Assembly: GCA_947567585.1 (NCBI GenBank)
Contig: CANONE010000043.1
Location: forward strand, 1 to 14,798
Direction: 5' to 3'
DNA length: 14,798 nucleotides
DNA from: an uncultured Clostridia bacterium
GTDB taxonomy: Bacteria > Bacillota > Clostridia > Oscillospirales > Acutalibacteraceae
The notes beneath the pieces were generated by a model. The model saw nothing but the letters and a program-made list of their open reading frames with translations, searched no databases and was not told the DNA's origin. The first letter of the stretch is position 1; each line of letters begins with the position of its first letter. A program made the position numbers and the translations under genes. Of the stretch, positions 1 to 6,381 are shown piece after piece.

Positions 1-117
1 TGTACGCAAAGCGTACATCCGGAGTTTCCCTGGTCCGCGAAGCGGCCGCCTTTCGCTTGGCGAAAGGTCCGGAAAACTCCAAGCAGATTTATAGTATAAT
101 ATACGCAAAGCGTACAT
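1..117. repeat. Cluster of palindromes with a 16-bp direct repeat
   Basis: The 16-mer TACGCAAAGCGTACAT occurs exactly at 3-18 and 102-117. Each copy contains the palindrome TACGC-AAA-GCGTA, and the left copy extends to TGTACGC-AAA-GCGTACA. Between them, an outer stem (21-29 with 71-80, one bulged A) encloses two hairpins: CCGC-GAA-GCGG at 35-45 and an 8-bp stem CCTTTCGC/GCGAAAGG at 49-67. The stretch could be operator DNA, a structured leader, or a dispersed non-coding element. No ORF is apparent. The structure is seen directly; its function is unknown. Confidence 0.6.
95..100 (+). promoter_or_regulatory. Possible -10 box upstream of the DUF6062 gene
   Basis: A perfect TATAAT lies 95 bases before the start codon at 195. 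No good -35 is present: the region 17 bases upstream reads GAAAAC. The right-hand palindrome at 102-114 would then cover the transcription start, as an operator would. The call rests on the -10 alone. Confidence 0.35.
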
Positions 118-194
118 GGGGAGATGTCCTGACGCGTAGCGGATCTGTAATGAAGTAAGGTTAAAAAATATCGTCAAGAGGAGGGTTCATTCAG

Positions 195-902
195 ATGAGG
201 GAAGACATTTGCTCCATCCCGGTAAACGAGGTTTTCGCGCCAAAGGAGGGGTGCCCCTTCTGCCGGATGCGGGACATGCTGGAAGACCGGATGGCCACCT
301 ATATCACAGGAGCCGCCATGATGGAACCAGACGTCCGAGTGGAGACCAACCGCCTGGGCTTCTGTTCGGAGCATTTCAACCAGATTTTAGCCCGGGGCAG
401 CAGGCTTTCCGTGGCGCTGATTTTGGAAAGCCTTCTGGCGGAAGTGCGGGAGCAGGTCTTCCCCGCCGGGAAAACGCCTCCAAAGAAAATTGCGGCCGCC
501 GTGCATAGCCGGGAAGCCAATTGCTTTATCTGCGAAAATATCCAAAAGAATATGCGGCATCTGTTGGAAAGCACCCTTTCTCTGTGGCAAGCGGAGGAGG
601 AGTTCCGGGAGCTGTACGCGGCCCAGCCCTTTATCTGCCTGCCCCATTACGGCCTGGTGATGGAGGCAGCCCAGAAGCTGCCCAAAAAGACGTACCCCGC
701 TTTTGAGGCTGTCACGACTAAGCTGGCCCAGTCCTATGCCCAGGAGCTCAATGGAGACGTCACCCACTTTTGCCGGATGTTCGATTACCGCTCCGCCGGG
801 GGCGACTGGGGTAATTCCAAAGACGCCATTGAGCGGGCCATGCAATGGCTGACAGCCCGGCCGCCGGTAGCCCGCCAAAATGCCGGGGAAAAGAACCGGT
901 GA
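195..902 (+). CDS. DUF6062 family protein
   Basis: A 235-residue soluble protein of unknown function, recognised as DUF6062 from its N-terminus (IPVNEVF, then CPFC, then MMEPDVRVETN). It contains two similar cysteine/histidine units. The first is C20xxC23 followed by C57xxH60; the second is C110xxC113 followed by C148xxH151. The spacing between pairs is nearly equal (34 and 35 residues), which suggests an internal duplication that binds two metal ions, probably zinc. No signal peptide or membrane segment is seen. The start is supported by AGGAGGG at about 178-184. The gene overlaps the downstream DNA glycosylase by 4 bp, so the two are probably co-transcribed and translationally coupled. The family has no established function known to me; the metal-binding role is inference. 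Confidence 0.85.
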   Translation: MREDICSIPVNEVFAPKEGCPFCRMRDMLEDRMATYITGAAMMEPDVRVETNRLGFCSEHFNQILARGSRLSVALILESLLAEVREQVFPAGKTPPKKIAAAVHSREANCFICENIQKNMRHLLESTLSLWQAEEEFRELYAAQPFICLPHYGLVMEAAQKLPKKTYPAFEAVTTKLAQSYAQELNGDVTHFCRMFDYRSAGGDWGNSKDAIERAMQWLTARPPVARQNAGEKNR

Positions 903-1723
903 GCCCTCTGGCGGACGCCGCCCGTATTCCCGGCTGCTTTGACCTGGCGCAGACCCTGGACTGCGGGCAAGCCTTTCGATGGCGGAAAATAAAGGATTGC
1001 CCCGAAACCTGGGAGGGAGTGGCCTATGGCAGGCTTCTGCGCCTGGGGTCCATTGCGGATGGGCTGGAGCTCTTCTGCTCCGCCGGCGATTTAGAGGAAG
1101 TCTGGAACCGCTATTTTGATCTGGAAGAAGACTACCCCGCCATACGCAGGGCTCTCTCGGCCCTTAGCCCCGTGCTGGAGGAGGCGGTTGCCTACGCCCC
1201 TGGCATTCGTATCCTGCGCCAAGAGCCCTGGGAGGCTTTATGCTCCTTTATCTTTTCTCAAAATAACCACATCCCCCGCATCAAGAGCATCATAGAGCGC
1301 TTTTGCCAGATGTTCGGTCCGCCTATCCAGCAGGGCTTTCACGGCTTCCCCAGCCCGGAAACAGTGGCGGCTCTTTCTCCCGGAGACCTGGAAGCTCTTC
1401 ATGCCGGTTACAGGGTCCCATATATACTGGACGCCGCCAGGAAGGTCGCCTCTGGAGAGATCGATCTTCTCCGCATTGAGAGGTCTCCCTTGGAATACGG
1501 CCGGGAAGAGCTGCAAAAAATCAAAGGGGTGGGGCCAAAGGTGGCGGAATGCGCGCTGCTCTACGGCTTTCATAAAACCCGATGCTTTCCTATGGATGTG
1601 TGGATGAAACGGGCCATGGGAACGCTGCTGCCGGGGGTTCGTCCCGAAGATTTAGGCGAATACGCGGGAATTGCGCAGCAGTACATATTTCATTACAGCC
1701 GGATGCATCCGGAGCTCTTTTAA
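899..1723 (+). CDS. ogg: 8-oxoguanine DNA glycosylase, bacterial OGG1 type
   Basis: A 274-residue helix-hairpin-helix DNA glycosylase that removes oxidised guanine from DNA and probably has lyase activity. An N-terminal OGG domain (FDLAQTLDCGQAFRW) is followed by the HhH-GPD core. FSQNNHIPRI (119-128) corresponds to the asparagine-rich segment of OGG1. The HhH motif IKGVGPKVAECAL (208-220) carries the expected catalytic Lys214, and PMDVWMK (231-237) carries catalytic Asp233. I chose the GTG at 899 because its GTGA overlaps the upstream stop and a GGGGAA lies about 9 bases before it. An ATG at 845 in the same frame would add 18 residues of low-complexity sequence inside the upstream gene. The only partner suggested by context is the DUF6062 gene. 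Confidence 0.9.
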   Translation: MSPLADAARIPGCFDLAQTLDCGQAFRWRKIKDCPETWEGVAYGRLLRLGSIADGLELFCSAGDLEEVWNRYFDLEEDYPAIRRALSALSPVLEEAVAYAPGIRILRQEPWEALCSFIFSQNNHIPRIKSIIERFCQMFGPPIQQGFHGFPSPETVAALSPGDLEALHAGYRVPYILDAARKVASGEIDLLRIERSPLEYGREELQKIKGVGPKVAECALLYGFHKTRCFPMDVWMKRAMGTLLPGVRPEDLGEYAGIAQQYIFHYSRMHPELF

Positions 1724-1734
1724 ATTGCGGGGCT

Positions 1735-1816
1735 CTGCTCACGCCCTGGTCAAGAAGCTTTTCGACAAAAGCGTCTTGACCATCTTCAATAATTTATGAT
1801 TTGATCTTGCCGGTTT
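1735..1816 (-). repeat. Dispersed hairpin repeat, copy 1
   Basis: Read on the minus strand it has AAACCGGCA (1816-1808), a spacer, TTGAAGAT, then a hairpin. The hairpin on the plus strand is TGGTCAAGA (1747-1755), a one-base mismatch, GCTTTT, loop CGAC, AAAAGC, and TCTTGACCA (1774-1782). The same order of blocks recurs at 4893-4973. It fills the gap between the glycosylase and the GNAT gene and might also end transcription, although no clean T-run follows. Confidence 0.65.
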
Positions 1817-1850
1817 CGTGCCAGGGTTGGAGGGCGGAACATGGGGATAA

Positions 1851-1870
1851 AGTCTGTTTTAAGACAGACT
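1851..1870 (+). promoter_or_regulatory. Inverted repeat before the GNAT gene
   Basis: AGTCTGT (1851-1857) and ACAGACT (1864-1870) form a 7-bp stem with a 6-base spacer. It sits about 10 bases upstream of the GGGGAGG ribosome binding site. It may be an operator or a leader hairpin affecting translation. No promoter was recognised here. Confidence 0.35.
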
Positions 1871-1894
1871 CTGGAATGACGGGGAGGCTTTTTT

Positions 1895-2434
1895 ATGGAC
1901 GCTGGAGTGGAGATAAGGGTAATTTCCAAGGACCTGCTGGTTCCGGAATTGTTCGCGGGGTTTGACCGGTTTCAGGAGGTAAAGAGGTGCTGGAGAAAGG
2001 TAGAGGGCCAGTGGGTTCTAAAGGACGTGCCTTTTACGGAGGACTGGACCCCGGAGGACTACCGGCTGCTTTGCCGGAAGCTTTTCCGCTGTGTAGAGGC
2101 GGGCGGCGCCGTATGGGGCGCCTTTGCAGCCGGAGCTCTGAAGGGCTTCGCCTGCGTAGAGGGTAAGCCCATTGGCAGCCGGGGGCAGTATGCTGTTTTA
2201 GCCGAGCTGCATGTATCCCGGGACTGCCGCCGCCAGGGCCTGGGGCGGGCGCTCTTTGAGAAAGCGGTGGAGTCCGCCCGGAAGCTGGGGGTGGAAAAGC
2301 TCTACATTTCCGCCATGTCCGCGGAGGAATCCCAAGCCTTTTACCGGGGAATGGGCTGTGTGGAGGCGGAGGAATACGACCCTTATCATGTAAAGCTGGA
2401 ACCTTGCGACTGCCAGATGGAATATAAGTTATAA
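1895..2434 (+). CDS. GNAT family N-acetyltransferase
   Basis: A 179-residue acetyltransferase that would transfer an acetyl group from acetyl-CoA to an amine. The acetyl-CoA loop is visible as RRQGLGR (112-118) after the beta strand AVLAELHVS. A second conserved segment, EESQAFYRGMG (144-154), matches the usual GNAT motif B. The N-terminal region (about 20-90) is the variable substrate side. The C-terminus ends with an unusual CDCQMEYKL. The start has GGGGAGG at about 1880-1886. The substrate cannot be read from the sequence. The neighbouring MATE pump makes a small-molecule or drug resistance role possible but unproven. Confidence 0.88.
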   Translation: MDAGVEIRVISKDLLVPELFAGFDRFQEVKRCWRKVEGQWVLKDVPFTEDWTPEDYRLLCRKLFRCVEAGGAVWGAFAAGALKGFACVEGKPIGSRGQYAVLAELHVSRDCRRQGLGRALFEKAVESARKLGVEKLYISAMSAEESQAFYRGMGCVEAEEYDPYHVKLEPCDCQMEYKL

Positions 2435-2442
2435 CGCCGAAC

Positions 2443-2463
2443 GAACTTTATTTGTGCAAGTTC
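2443..2463. promoter_or_regulatory. Inverted repeat downstream of GNAT, upstream of MATE
   Basis: GAACTT (2443-2448) and AAGTTC (2458-2463) are separated by 9 bases. No T-run follows, so it is a poor terminator. The same half-words, AGTTC and GAACT, recur in the palindrome at 2542-2559 beside the MATE promoter, so it may be a distal operator. Confidence 0.3.
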
Positions 2464-2520
2464 CCCAATTCCTCCTGACAAAACTCCTTATTTCTCGGTA
2501 GCGCTATTTGGCAGGTTTTG

Positions 2521-2529
2521 TGGTATAAT
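2521..2529 (+). promoter_or_regulatory. Extended -10 promoter of the MATE gene
   Basis: TGG followed by TATAAT (2524-2529) forms an extended -10 box. No good -35 lies at the usual distance, which is compatible with extended -10 promoters. The start codon is 70 bases further on, after a clear inverted repeat. Confidence 0.6.
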
Positions 2530-2541
2530 AGAACAAGCACT

Positions 2542-2559
2542 CAGTTCGGAACAGAACTG
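2542..2559. promoter_or_regulatory. Candidate operator of the MATE gene
   Basis: CAGTTC and GAACTG flank a 6-base centre. The site lies 12 bases after the -10 box, so it would cover the first transcribed bases and block RNA polymerase if bound. MATE genes in Firmicutes are often repressed by MarR- or TetR-type proteins, but no regulator gene is adjacent. The palindrome is seen; its use is inferred. Confidence 0.4.
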
Positions 2560-2598
2560 TTTGACAGAGAACATTTTTAGGAAGGAAGGTAATCGTAC

Positions 2599-4005
2599 AT
2601 GGCAGGCAAGTTTTCCTCGCTTTTTGAAGCGCAGGACATGACAGTCGGCAGTCCGGCCCGGAACCTGATCCGCTTTTCCGTGCCCCTGCTTATTGGGAAT
2701 ATGGCCCAGCAGCTCTACAGTACGGTAGACTCTATTGTGGTGGGAAACTATGTGGGAGACCAGGCGCTGGCGGCCATTGGGGCCAGCGGCCCGGTTATCA
2801 ATCTGCTTCTGGTGCTGTTTATGGGCGTATCCGTAGGCGCCAGTGTAATGGCCTCCCAGTATTTCGGGGCAAAAGAGCGGGACAACCTCTCCGAGACCAT
2901 CGGCACCACCATTACGGCGACGCTGGTGTCCTCCATATTCATTATGGTGGTGGGTCCTCTGGTAACCCACCCGGTTATGAGCCTTTTGGACACGCCCCAG
3001 GACATCTACCAGATGGCCTGCGACTATCTCATCATCATTTTCTTAGGCATCATCGGCAGCGCTTATTACAACATTATCTCCGGCGTGCTCCGGGGGCTGG
3101 GGGATTCTATTATGCCCCTGGTGTTCCTGCTGGTAGCCTGCTTCTTAAACATTGGCCTGGACGTGTGGTTTGTAGCCGGGCTGCGTATGGGCGTGGCCGG
3201 GGCGGCCTGGGCCACCATTATCTCTCAGCTGCTCTCCGGGGCCCTGTGCCTGGTGCGGCTGCTGCGGATGAAGGATATCTTTACCGTAACCTGGCGCAGC
3301 CTGTGGCCTAAGTCCGCCTTTGTAAAGCGCTTAGTAAAGCTGGGCCTGCCCAGCGGCCTGACCCAGGCAATTTTCTCCTTTGCCATGATTATTGTGCAGT
3401 CTCTGACCAACTCCTTTGGCACCAATGTAATCGCGGCCAATACAGTGGTCATGCGTGTAGACGGGTTTGCCATGATGCCCAACTTCACCTTTGGCACGGC
3501 CATGACCACCTATACCGGCCAGAATATGGGGGCTGGCCGCCTGGACCGGACGGAAAAGGGCGCGAAGTCCGGCCTGATTATGGGCCTGAGCGTATCGGTA
3601 GTGCTGGTAGGGCTCATCTTAATTTTCGGCAAATACCTGATGCTGATGTTCACAAGCACGCCTGAAGTCATTGACCTGGGCCAGCGGATGCTGCGGACCT
3701 TGGCGGTGGGCTACATAGCTATGGCGGTGACCCAGGTACTCTCCGGCGTTATGCGGGGGGCGGGCGACACCATGACCTCCATGTGGATTTCTATCATCAC
3801 CACCGTTGTCATTCGCGTGCCCGTTGCCTACGGCCTGGAATTCCTGACCCGGCCTGAAGGCGGCGTCATGGGCTCCGGCACCCCGGATCCTCTTTTCCTC
3901 TCGCTGCTGATCTCCTGGGTCGCCGGCGCTATTCTCACCACCATCGCCTATCTGCGGGGGAAGTGGAAGAAAAAAGCCATCACCGAAGCCGGAAAACAGG
4001 ACTAA
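2599..4005 (+). CDS. MATE family multidrug/cation efflux transporter
   Basis: A 468-residue, highly hydrophobic integral membrane protein of the normal MATE length, with about 12 predicted membrane helices in two similar halves. Typical features are the N-terminal segment RFSVPLLIGNMAQQLYSTVD, the early VDSIVVGNYVG, and the repeat of the pattern in the second half (VKLGLPSGLTQAIFSFAM). The family exports drugs or metabolites in exchange for sodium ions or protons. The start has GGAAGG about 8-13 bases upstream. The gene appears to have its own promoter (about 2524) with a palindrome just after it. The substrate is unknown. Confidence 0.92.
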   Translation: MAGKFSSLFEAQDMTVGSPARNLIRFSVPLLIGNMAQQLYSTVDSIVVGNYVGDQALAAIGASGPVINLLLVLFMGVSVGASVMASQYFGAKERDNLSETIGTTITATLVSSIFIMVVGPLVTHPVMSLLDTPQDIYQMACDYLIIIFLGIIGSAYYNIISGVLRGLGDSIMPLVFLLVACFLNIGLDVWFVAGLRMGVAGAAWATIISQLLSGALCLVRLLRMKDIFTVTWRSLWPKSAFVKRLVKLGLPSGLTQAIFSFAMIIVQSLTNSFGTNVIAANTVVMRVDGFAMMPNFTFGTAMTTYTGQNMGAGRLDRTEKGAKSGLIMGLSVSVVLVGLILIFGKYLMLMFTSTPEVIDLGQRMLRTLAVGYIAMAVTQVLSGVMRGAGDTMTSMWISIITTVVIRVPVAYGLEFLTRPEGGVMGSGTPDPLFLSLLISWVAGAILTTIAYLRGKWKKKAITEAGKQD

Positions 4006-4101
4006 AGAGCCACGGCTCATTCCCCGCCAAGCCAACTGTGCGGAACGCGGCAAGACCGTATGGGCGGTTCCATGACTTTTGTCAAAGCAGGCGCTGTCTT
4101 C

Positions 4102-4148
4102 GGGGAGAGCGCCGCCCCTTTCTTCAAAAGCGATAGAGCGGCGCCCCA
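4102..4148 (+). other. Leader hairpin before the phosphatase-like gene
   Basis: GCGCCGC (4109-4115) pairs with GCGGCGC (4138-4144), and outer GGGG/CCCC runs (4102-4105, 4145-4148) can extend the stem past an AGA bulge. It ends 21 bases before the start codon and just ahead of the GGAGGAGG ribosome binding site. It could be a leader structure or a weak attenuator; there is no T-run. The rest of 4006-4169 holds two small hairpins (4007-4018, 4073-4084) and no recognised promoter. Confidence 0.35.
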
Positions 4149-4169
4149 AGGTCTACGGAGGAGGCTTTC

Positions 4170-4784
4170 ATGAAATCCTACACCATACACATTTTACGGT
4201 CCATGCCCAGCCAGGGGACAGTGGAGGGACGCTATGTGGGGCGGGCCCAGTCGCCATTGGCGGAGTCCGCGCTGCCGGAGCTTTTAGTCCTTAAAAGGGA
4301 GTACCTCTACCCCGAGGCCGGCTTCTTCTGCGCAAGCCCCTCCATCGCCTGCGTAGACACTCTCCGGCTTCTCTATCCCCAGGCTGACCCGGAAATCGTC
4401 TTAGAGCTGGCGGAGTGCGACTTCGGCAAATGGGAAAACCAGACCGCCGCCCAGCTGCAAGACGACCCGCTTTTTCCCCTTTGGCTGGCCGGAAAGGCGG
4501 ACCCGCCTGACGGGGAGAGCGGACAGGTCTTTTTTCAGCGGGTGACGAAAGGCTTTCAGCTTTTGGTGCAGAACCTCCTGTCCCGGGGGCTTACCAGCTC
4601 CATCTTAGTGACCCATGCAGGCGTGCTGACCGCTTTGCTGGCCGCCTACGGGCTTCCCCAGGCTCCGCCCCAGGACTGGCTGTGCGCCCCTGGCTTTGGC
4701 TATTCCCTGCGGATCACGCCCAGCCTTTGGATGCGCCAGCCCGTCATGGAGGTCTTCCAAAAAATCCCGACAAAGCAGATATGA
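4170..4784 (+). CDS. Histidine phosphatase-fold protein with degenerate active site
   Basis: A 204-residue protein resembling the phosphoglycerate mutase/histidine phosphatase family: an N-terminal strand and Arg, GRYVGRAQSPL (20-30), LAECDFGKWEN (80-90), DGES (114-117) and a late VTHAGVL (147-153). The hallmark RHG is changed to R10-S11-M12, so the phosphate-accepting histidine is missing. The second conserved Arg, expected in SPxxR, is Ala60. Glu82 and His149 remain. Without the nucleophilic histidine, standard phosphatase chemistry is unlikely. It may be a pseudoenzyme that binds a phosphorylated ligand, or may act on something else. The start is supported by GGAGGAGG. The ORF is intact and ends at a strong terminator, which argues against decay. 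Confidence 0.75.
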   Translation: MKSYTIHILRSMPSQGTVEGRYVGRAQSPLAESALPELLVLKREYLYPEAGFFCASPSIACVDTLRLLYPQADPEIVLELAECDFGKWENQTAAQLQDDPLFPLWLAGKADPPDGESGQVFFQRVTKGFQLLVQNLLSRGLTSSILVTHAGVLTALLAAYGLPQAPPQDWLCAPGFGYSLRITPSLWMRQPVMEVFQKIPTKQI

Positions 4785-4791
4785 AGCAGCA

Positions 4792-4825
4792 AAAGCGCCG
4801 TGGATTGAAAAAACCACGGCGCTTT
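4792..4825. terminator. Bidirectional rho-independent terminator
   Basis: A perfect 12-bp stem, AAAGCGCCGTGG (4792-4803) with CCACGGCGCTTT (4814-4825) and a 10-base A-rich loop. T-rich sequence follows on both strands. It lies 7 bases after the phosphatase-like stop codon and faces trxB, which converges from the right, so it can serve both. Confidence 0.9.
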
Positions 4826-4892
4826 AATTTGTATATCAGATCCCAAAAACCACAAAGCAAAGCCCCCTGCTCCGCCCCCATCTTCCCACGCC

Positions 4893-4973
4893 AAAAAGTT
4901 AAACCGGCATAAAAAGTTTTTGAAGATTGTCAAGACACTTTTTTCAAAAAGTGTCTTGACCAGAGTGCGGAGC
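4893..4973 (+). repeat. Dispersed hairpin repeat, copy 2
   Basis: The order is AAACCGGCAT (4901-4910), TTGAAGA (4920-4926), then a perfect 15-bp stem GTCAAGACACTTTTT (4929-4943) paired with 4946-4960 around a 2-base loop, then GC-rich sequence. The stretch 4893-4926 matches the reverse complement of 6308-6341 at 30 of 34 positions. The hairpin block 4927-4962 matches the reverse complement of 1747-1782 at 30 of 36. It occupies most of the convergent gap between the terminator and trxB. Confidence 0.75.
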
Positions 4974-4997
4974 GCTGGTCTCCGGTAAAGACCGGCC

Positions 4998-5924
4998 TTA
5001 GATTCCCCCGCTGAGATACTCCTCCGCCGCCTGCGCCGCCACGGCGCCGTCTGCGGCGGCTGTCACCACCTGGCGCAAGGGCTTTTGCCGGACATCTCCC
5101 GCCGCGAAAACGCCGGGCAACTCCGTGCGGCAGTCCTCCCCGGCGGGGATATACCCGGCTGCGGTCAGCGTCAGCTGGCCTGCGAAAAGCTGGGAATTAG
5201 GCTCCTGCCCTACAGCGATAAACACGCCGGCGCATTCCAGAACACGGCTATCCCCAGTTGCCTTGTGGGCCACCCGCAGGCCGGTTACCCGTTGGTCATA
5301 AAGCAGTTCCTGGGGCGTGCTCTCCCAAACAAACTCCACATTTCCCGCTGCGGCCAGCACGGCCCGCTGGCTGTCCGGCGCCCGGAGCCGGTCTCTTCTG
5401 TGAACCAAATACACCTTCCTGCACAGCTTTGACAGATACAGCGCGTCCGCCACGGCTGTATTTCCTCCGCCCACAACGGCTACATCCCTATCTTTATAGA
5501 ACATCCCATCGCAAGTGGCGCAGTAAGAGACCCCTCTGCCCCTAAGCTGGTTCTCCCCAGAAAGGCCCAGTTCCCGGGGCCGGGCTCCAGTGGCCAAAAT
5601 GATGGTTCTCCCCTGGTAGTCCCCCTTTGAGGTATGGGCGGTTTTGATCTCTCCTGCAAGCTCCAGGGCAGCGGCTTCCTCCAGCTTGCTTTTGGCCCCA
5701 AAGCGCTCCGCTCCCGCTTTCATGTCCATAGCCAGCTGAAAGCCGCCTACGCCCTGGGGGAACCCTGGATAATTGTCGATTATGTCCGTAGTCCCCATCT
5801 GACCGCCGGGGGTAAGCTTTTCCAGCAGCAGCACAGAACGCCCGGCCCGGGCTCCATACAGGGCGGCGGTATATCCTGCGGGCCCGCCGCCGATAATCAG
5901 AATGTCATACATCTCTTTGCCCAC
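4998..5924 (-). CDS. trxB: Thioredoxin-disulfide reductase
   Basis: A 308-residue FAD/NADPH enzyme that reduces thioredoxin. It shows the N-terminal FAD-binding GGGPAG (12-17), the redox pair C135-A-T-C138 followed by DG, the NADPH site GGGNTA (152-157) with HRRDRLRA (175-182), and the FAD motif FAAGDV (273-278). The length is standard. The GTG start at 5924 overlaps the trxA stop by one base (TAGTG). An alternative ATG at 5912 would remove only four residues, and GGAGG lies 13 bases before the GTG. It forms a two-gene operon with trxA. NADPH use, rather than ferredoxin, is inferred from the HRRDxxRA motif. Confidence 0.95.
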   Translation of the reverse strand: MGKEMYDILIIGGGPAGYTAALYGARAGRSVLLLEKLTPGGQMGTTDIIDNYPGFPQGVGGFQLAMDMKAGAERFGAKSKLEEAAALELAGEIKTAHTSKGDYQGRTIILATGARPRELGLSGENQLRGRGVSYCATCDGMFYKDRDVAVVGGGNTAVADALYLSKLCRKVYLVHRRDRLRAPDSQRAVLAAAGNVEFVWESTPQELLYDQRVTGLRVAHKATGDSRVLECAGVFIAVGQEPNSQLFAGQLTLTAAGYIPAGEDCRTELPGVFAAGDVRQKPLRQVVTAAADGAVAAQAAEEYLSGGI

Positions 5925-6235
5925 TACTTGATCAGTTCCTCCAAAGCCTCCTTGGGCTGTAGGCCCACCAGGGTTTCGGCGATTTCCCCGCCCTTAAACA
6001 AAATGGCGGTGGGAATGCTCATCACCCCATAGCGGGCGGCCAGCTCCGGCTGCTGGTCTACATTTACCTTGCCCACCTTTACCGCGCCTTGGTTTTCCTG
6101 AGCAAACTCGTCCACAATAGGGGAAAACATCTTGCATGGGCCGCACCAGTCTGCCCAAAAATCCACCAGTACCGGCGTGCCGGCGCCCAGCGCCTCTGTG
6201 TCGAAATTCTCTTTTGTCAATGTTAGTACTGCCAT
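5924..6235 (-). CDS. trxA: Thioredoxin
   Basis: A 103-residue cytoplasmic disulfide reductase of typical length. It has the active site W30-C31-G-P-C34-K and the cis-proline SIPT (Pro75) followed by FKGG. It reduces ribonucleotide reductase, peroxiredoxins and oxidised protein thiols, and is itself recharged by TrxB, encoded directly downstream with a one-base overlap. The start has a strong AAGGAGG. That ribosome binding site overlaps a small palindrome, CCTTAATTTTAAGG (6247-6260), that could weakly fold over it. No confident promoter was found between 6236 and 6424. Confidence 0.97.
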   Translation of the reverse strand: MAVLTLTKENFDTEALGAGTPVLVDFWADWCGPCKMFSPIVDEFAQENQGAVKVGKVNVDQQPELAARYGVMSIPTAILFKGGEIAETLVGLQPKEALEELIK

Positions 6236-6307
6236 TTTTTATTCCTCCTTAATTTTAAGGCTGCGGGACGCTGGCCTCCTCCGCCGGAGGCCGGCCCCTC
6301 GCGCCCG

Positions 6308-6341
6308 TCTTCAAAAACTCTCTATGCCGGTTTTACTCTTT
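6308..6341 (-). repeat. Dispersed hairpin repeat, partial copy 3
   Basis: The reverse complement of this 34-base stretch matches 4893-4926 at 30 positions, including AAAACCGGCAT and AGTTTTTGAAGA. The GTCAAGAC hairpin found in the other copies is absent. A different hairpin stands nearby in its place: GGCCTCC (6273-6279) with GGAGGCC (6286-6292). The element lies in the leader or promoter region of trxA. Confidence 0.65.
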
Positions 6342-6357
6342 GGTACAGGAAGCTTGT

Positions 6358-6381
6358 GGGCGGTGCGGTTGACCGCCGCCC
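6358..6381. other. Hairpin between the HAD gene and trxA
   Basis: GGGCG, a GT bulge and GCGG pair with CCGC and CGCCC around a TTGA loop. The plus-strand side ends in TTGTTTT, but the neighbouring genes run on the minus strand, where no T-run follows. A terminator role for the HAD gene is therefore weak. Confidence 0.3.

Noticed and set aside
3..117. Direct repeats as a possible CRISPR array
   Set aside because: Only two copies of a 16-mer about 99 bases apart, with structured DNA between them and no cas genes nearby.
387..878. 163-codon open frame on the minus strand
   Set aside because: It lies entirely inside the DUF6062 gene, shows no family motif and has no good ribosome binding site; a shadow frame in GC-rich DNA.
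2437..2463. LexA-type SOS box before the MATE gene
   Set aside because: The Firmicutes box needs GAAC-N4-GTTC; here the arms are GAACTT and AAGTTC with 9 bases between, so the spacing does not fit.
3619..4149. 176-codon open frame on the minus strand
   Set aside because: Mostly antisense to the MATE gene with a composition typical of shadow frames (rich in G, R, H and P) and no domain pattern.
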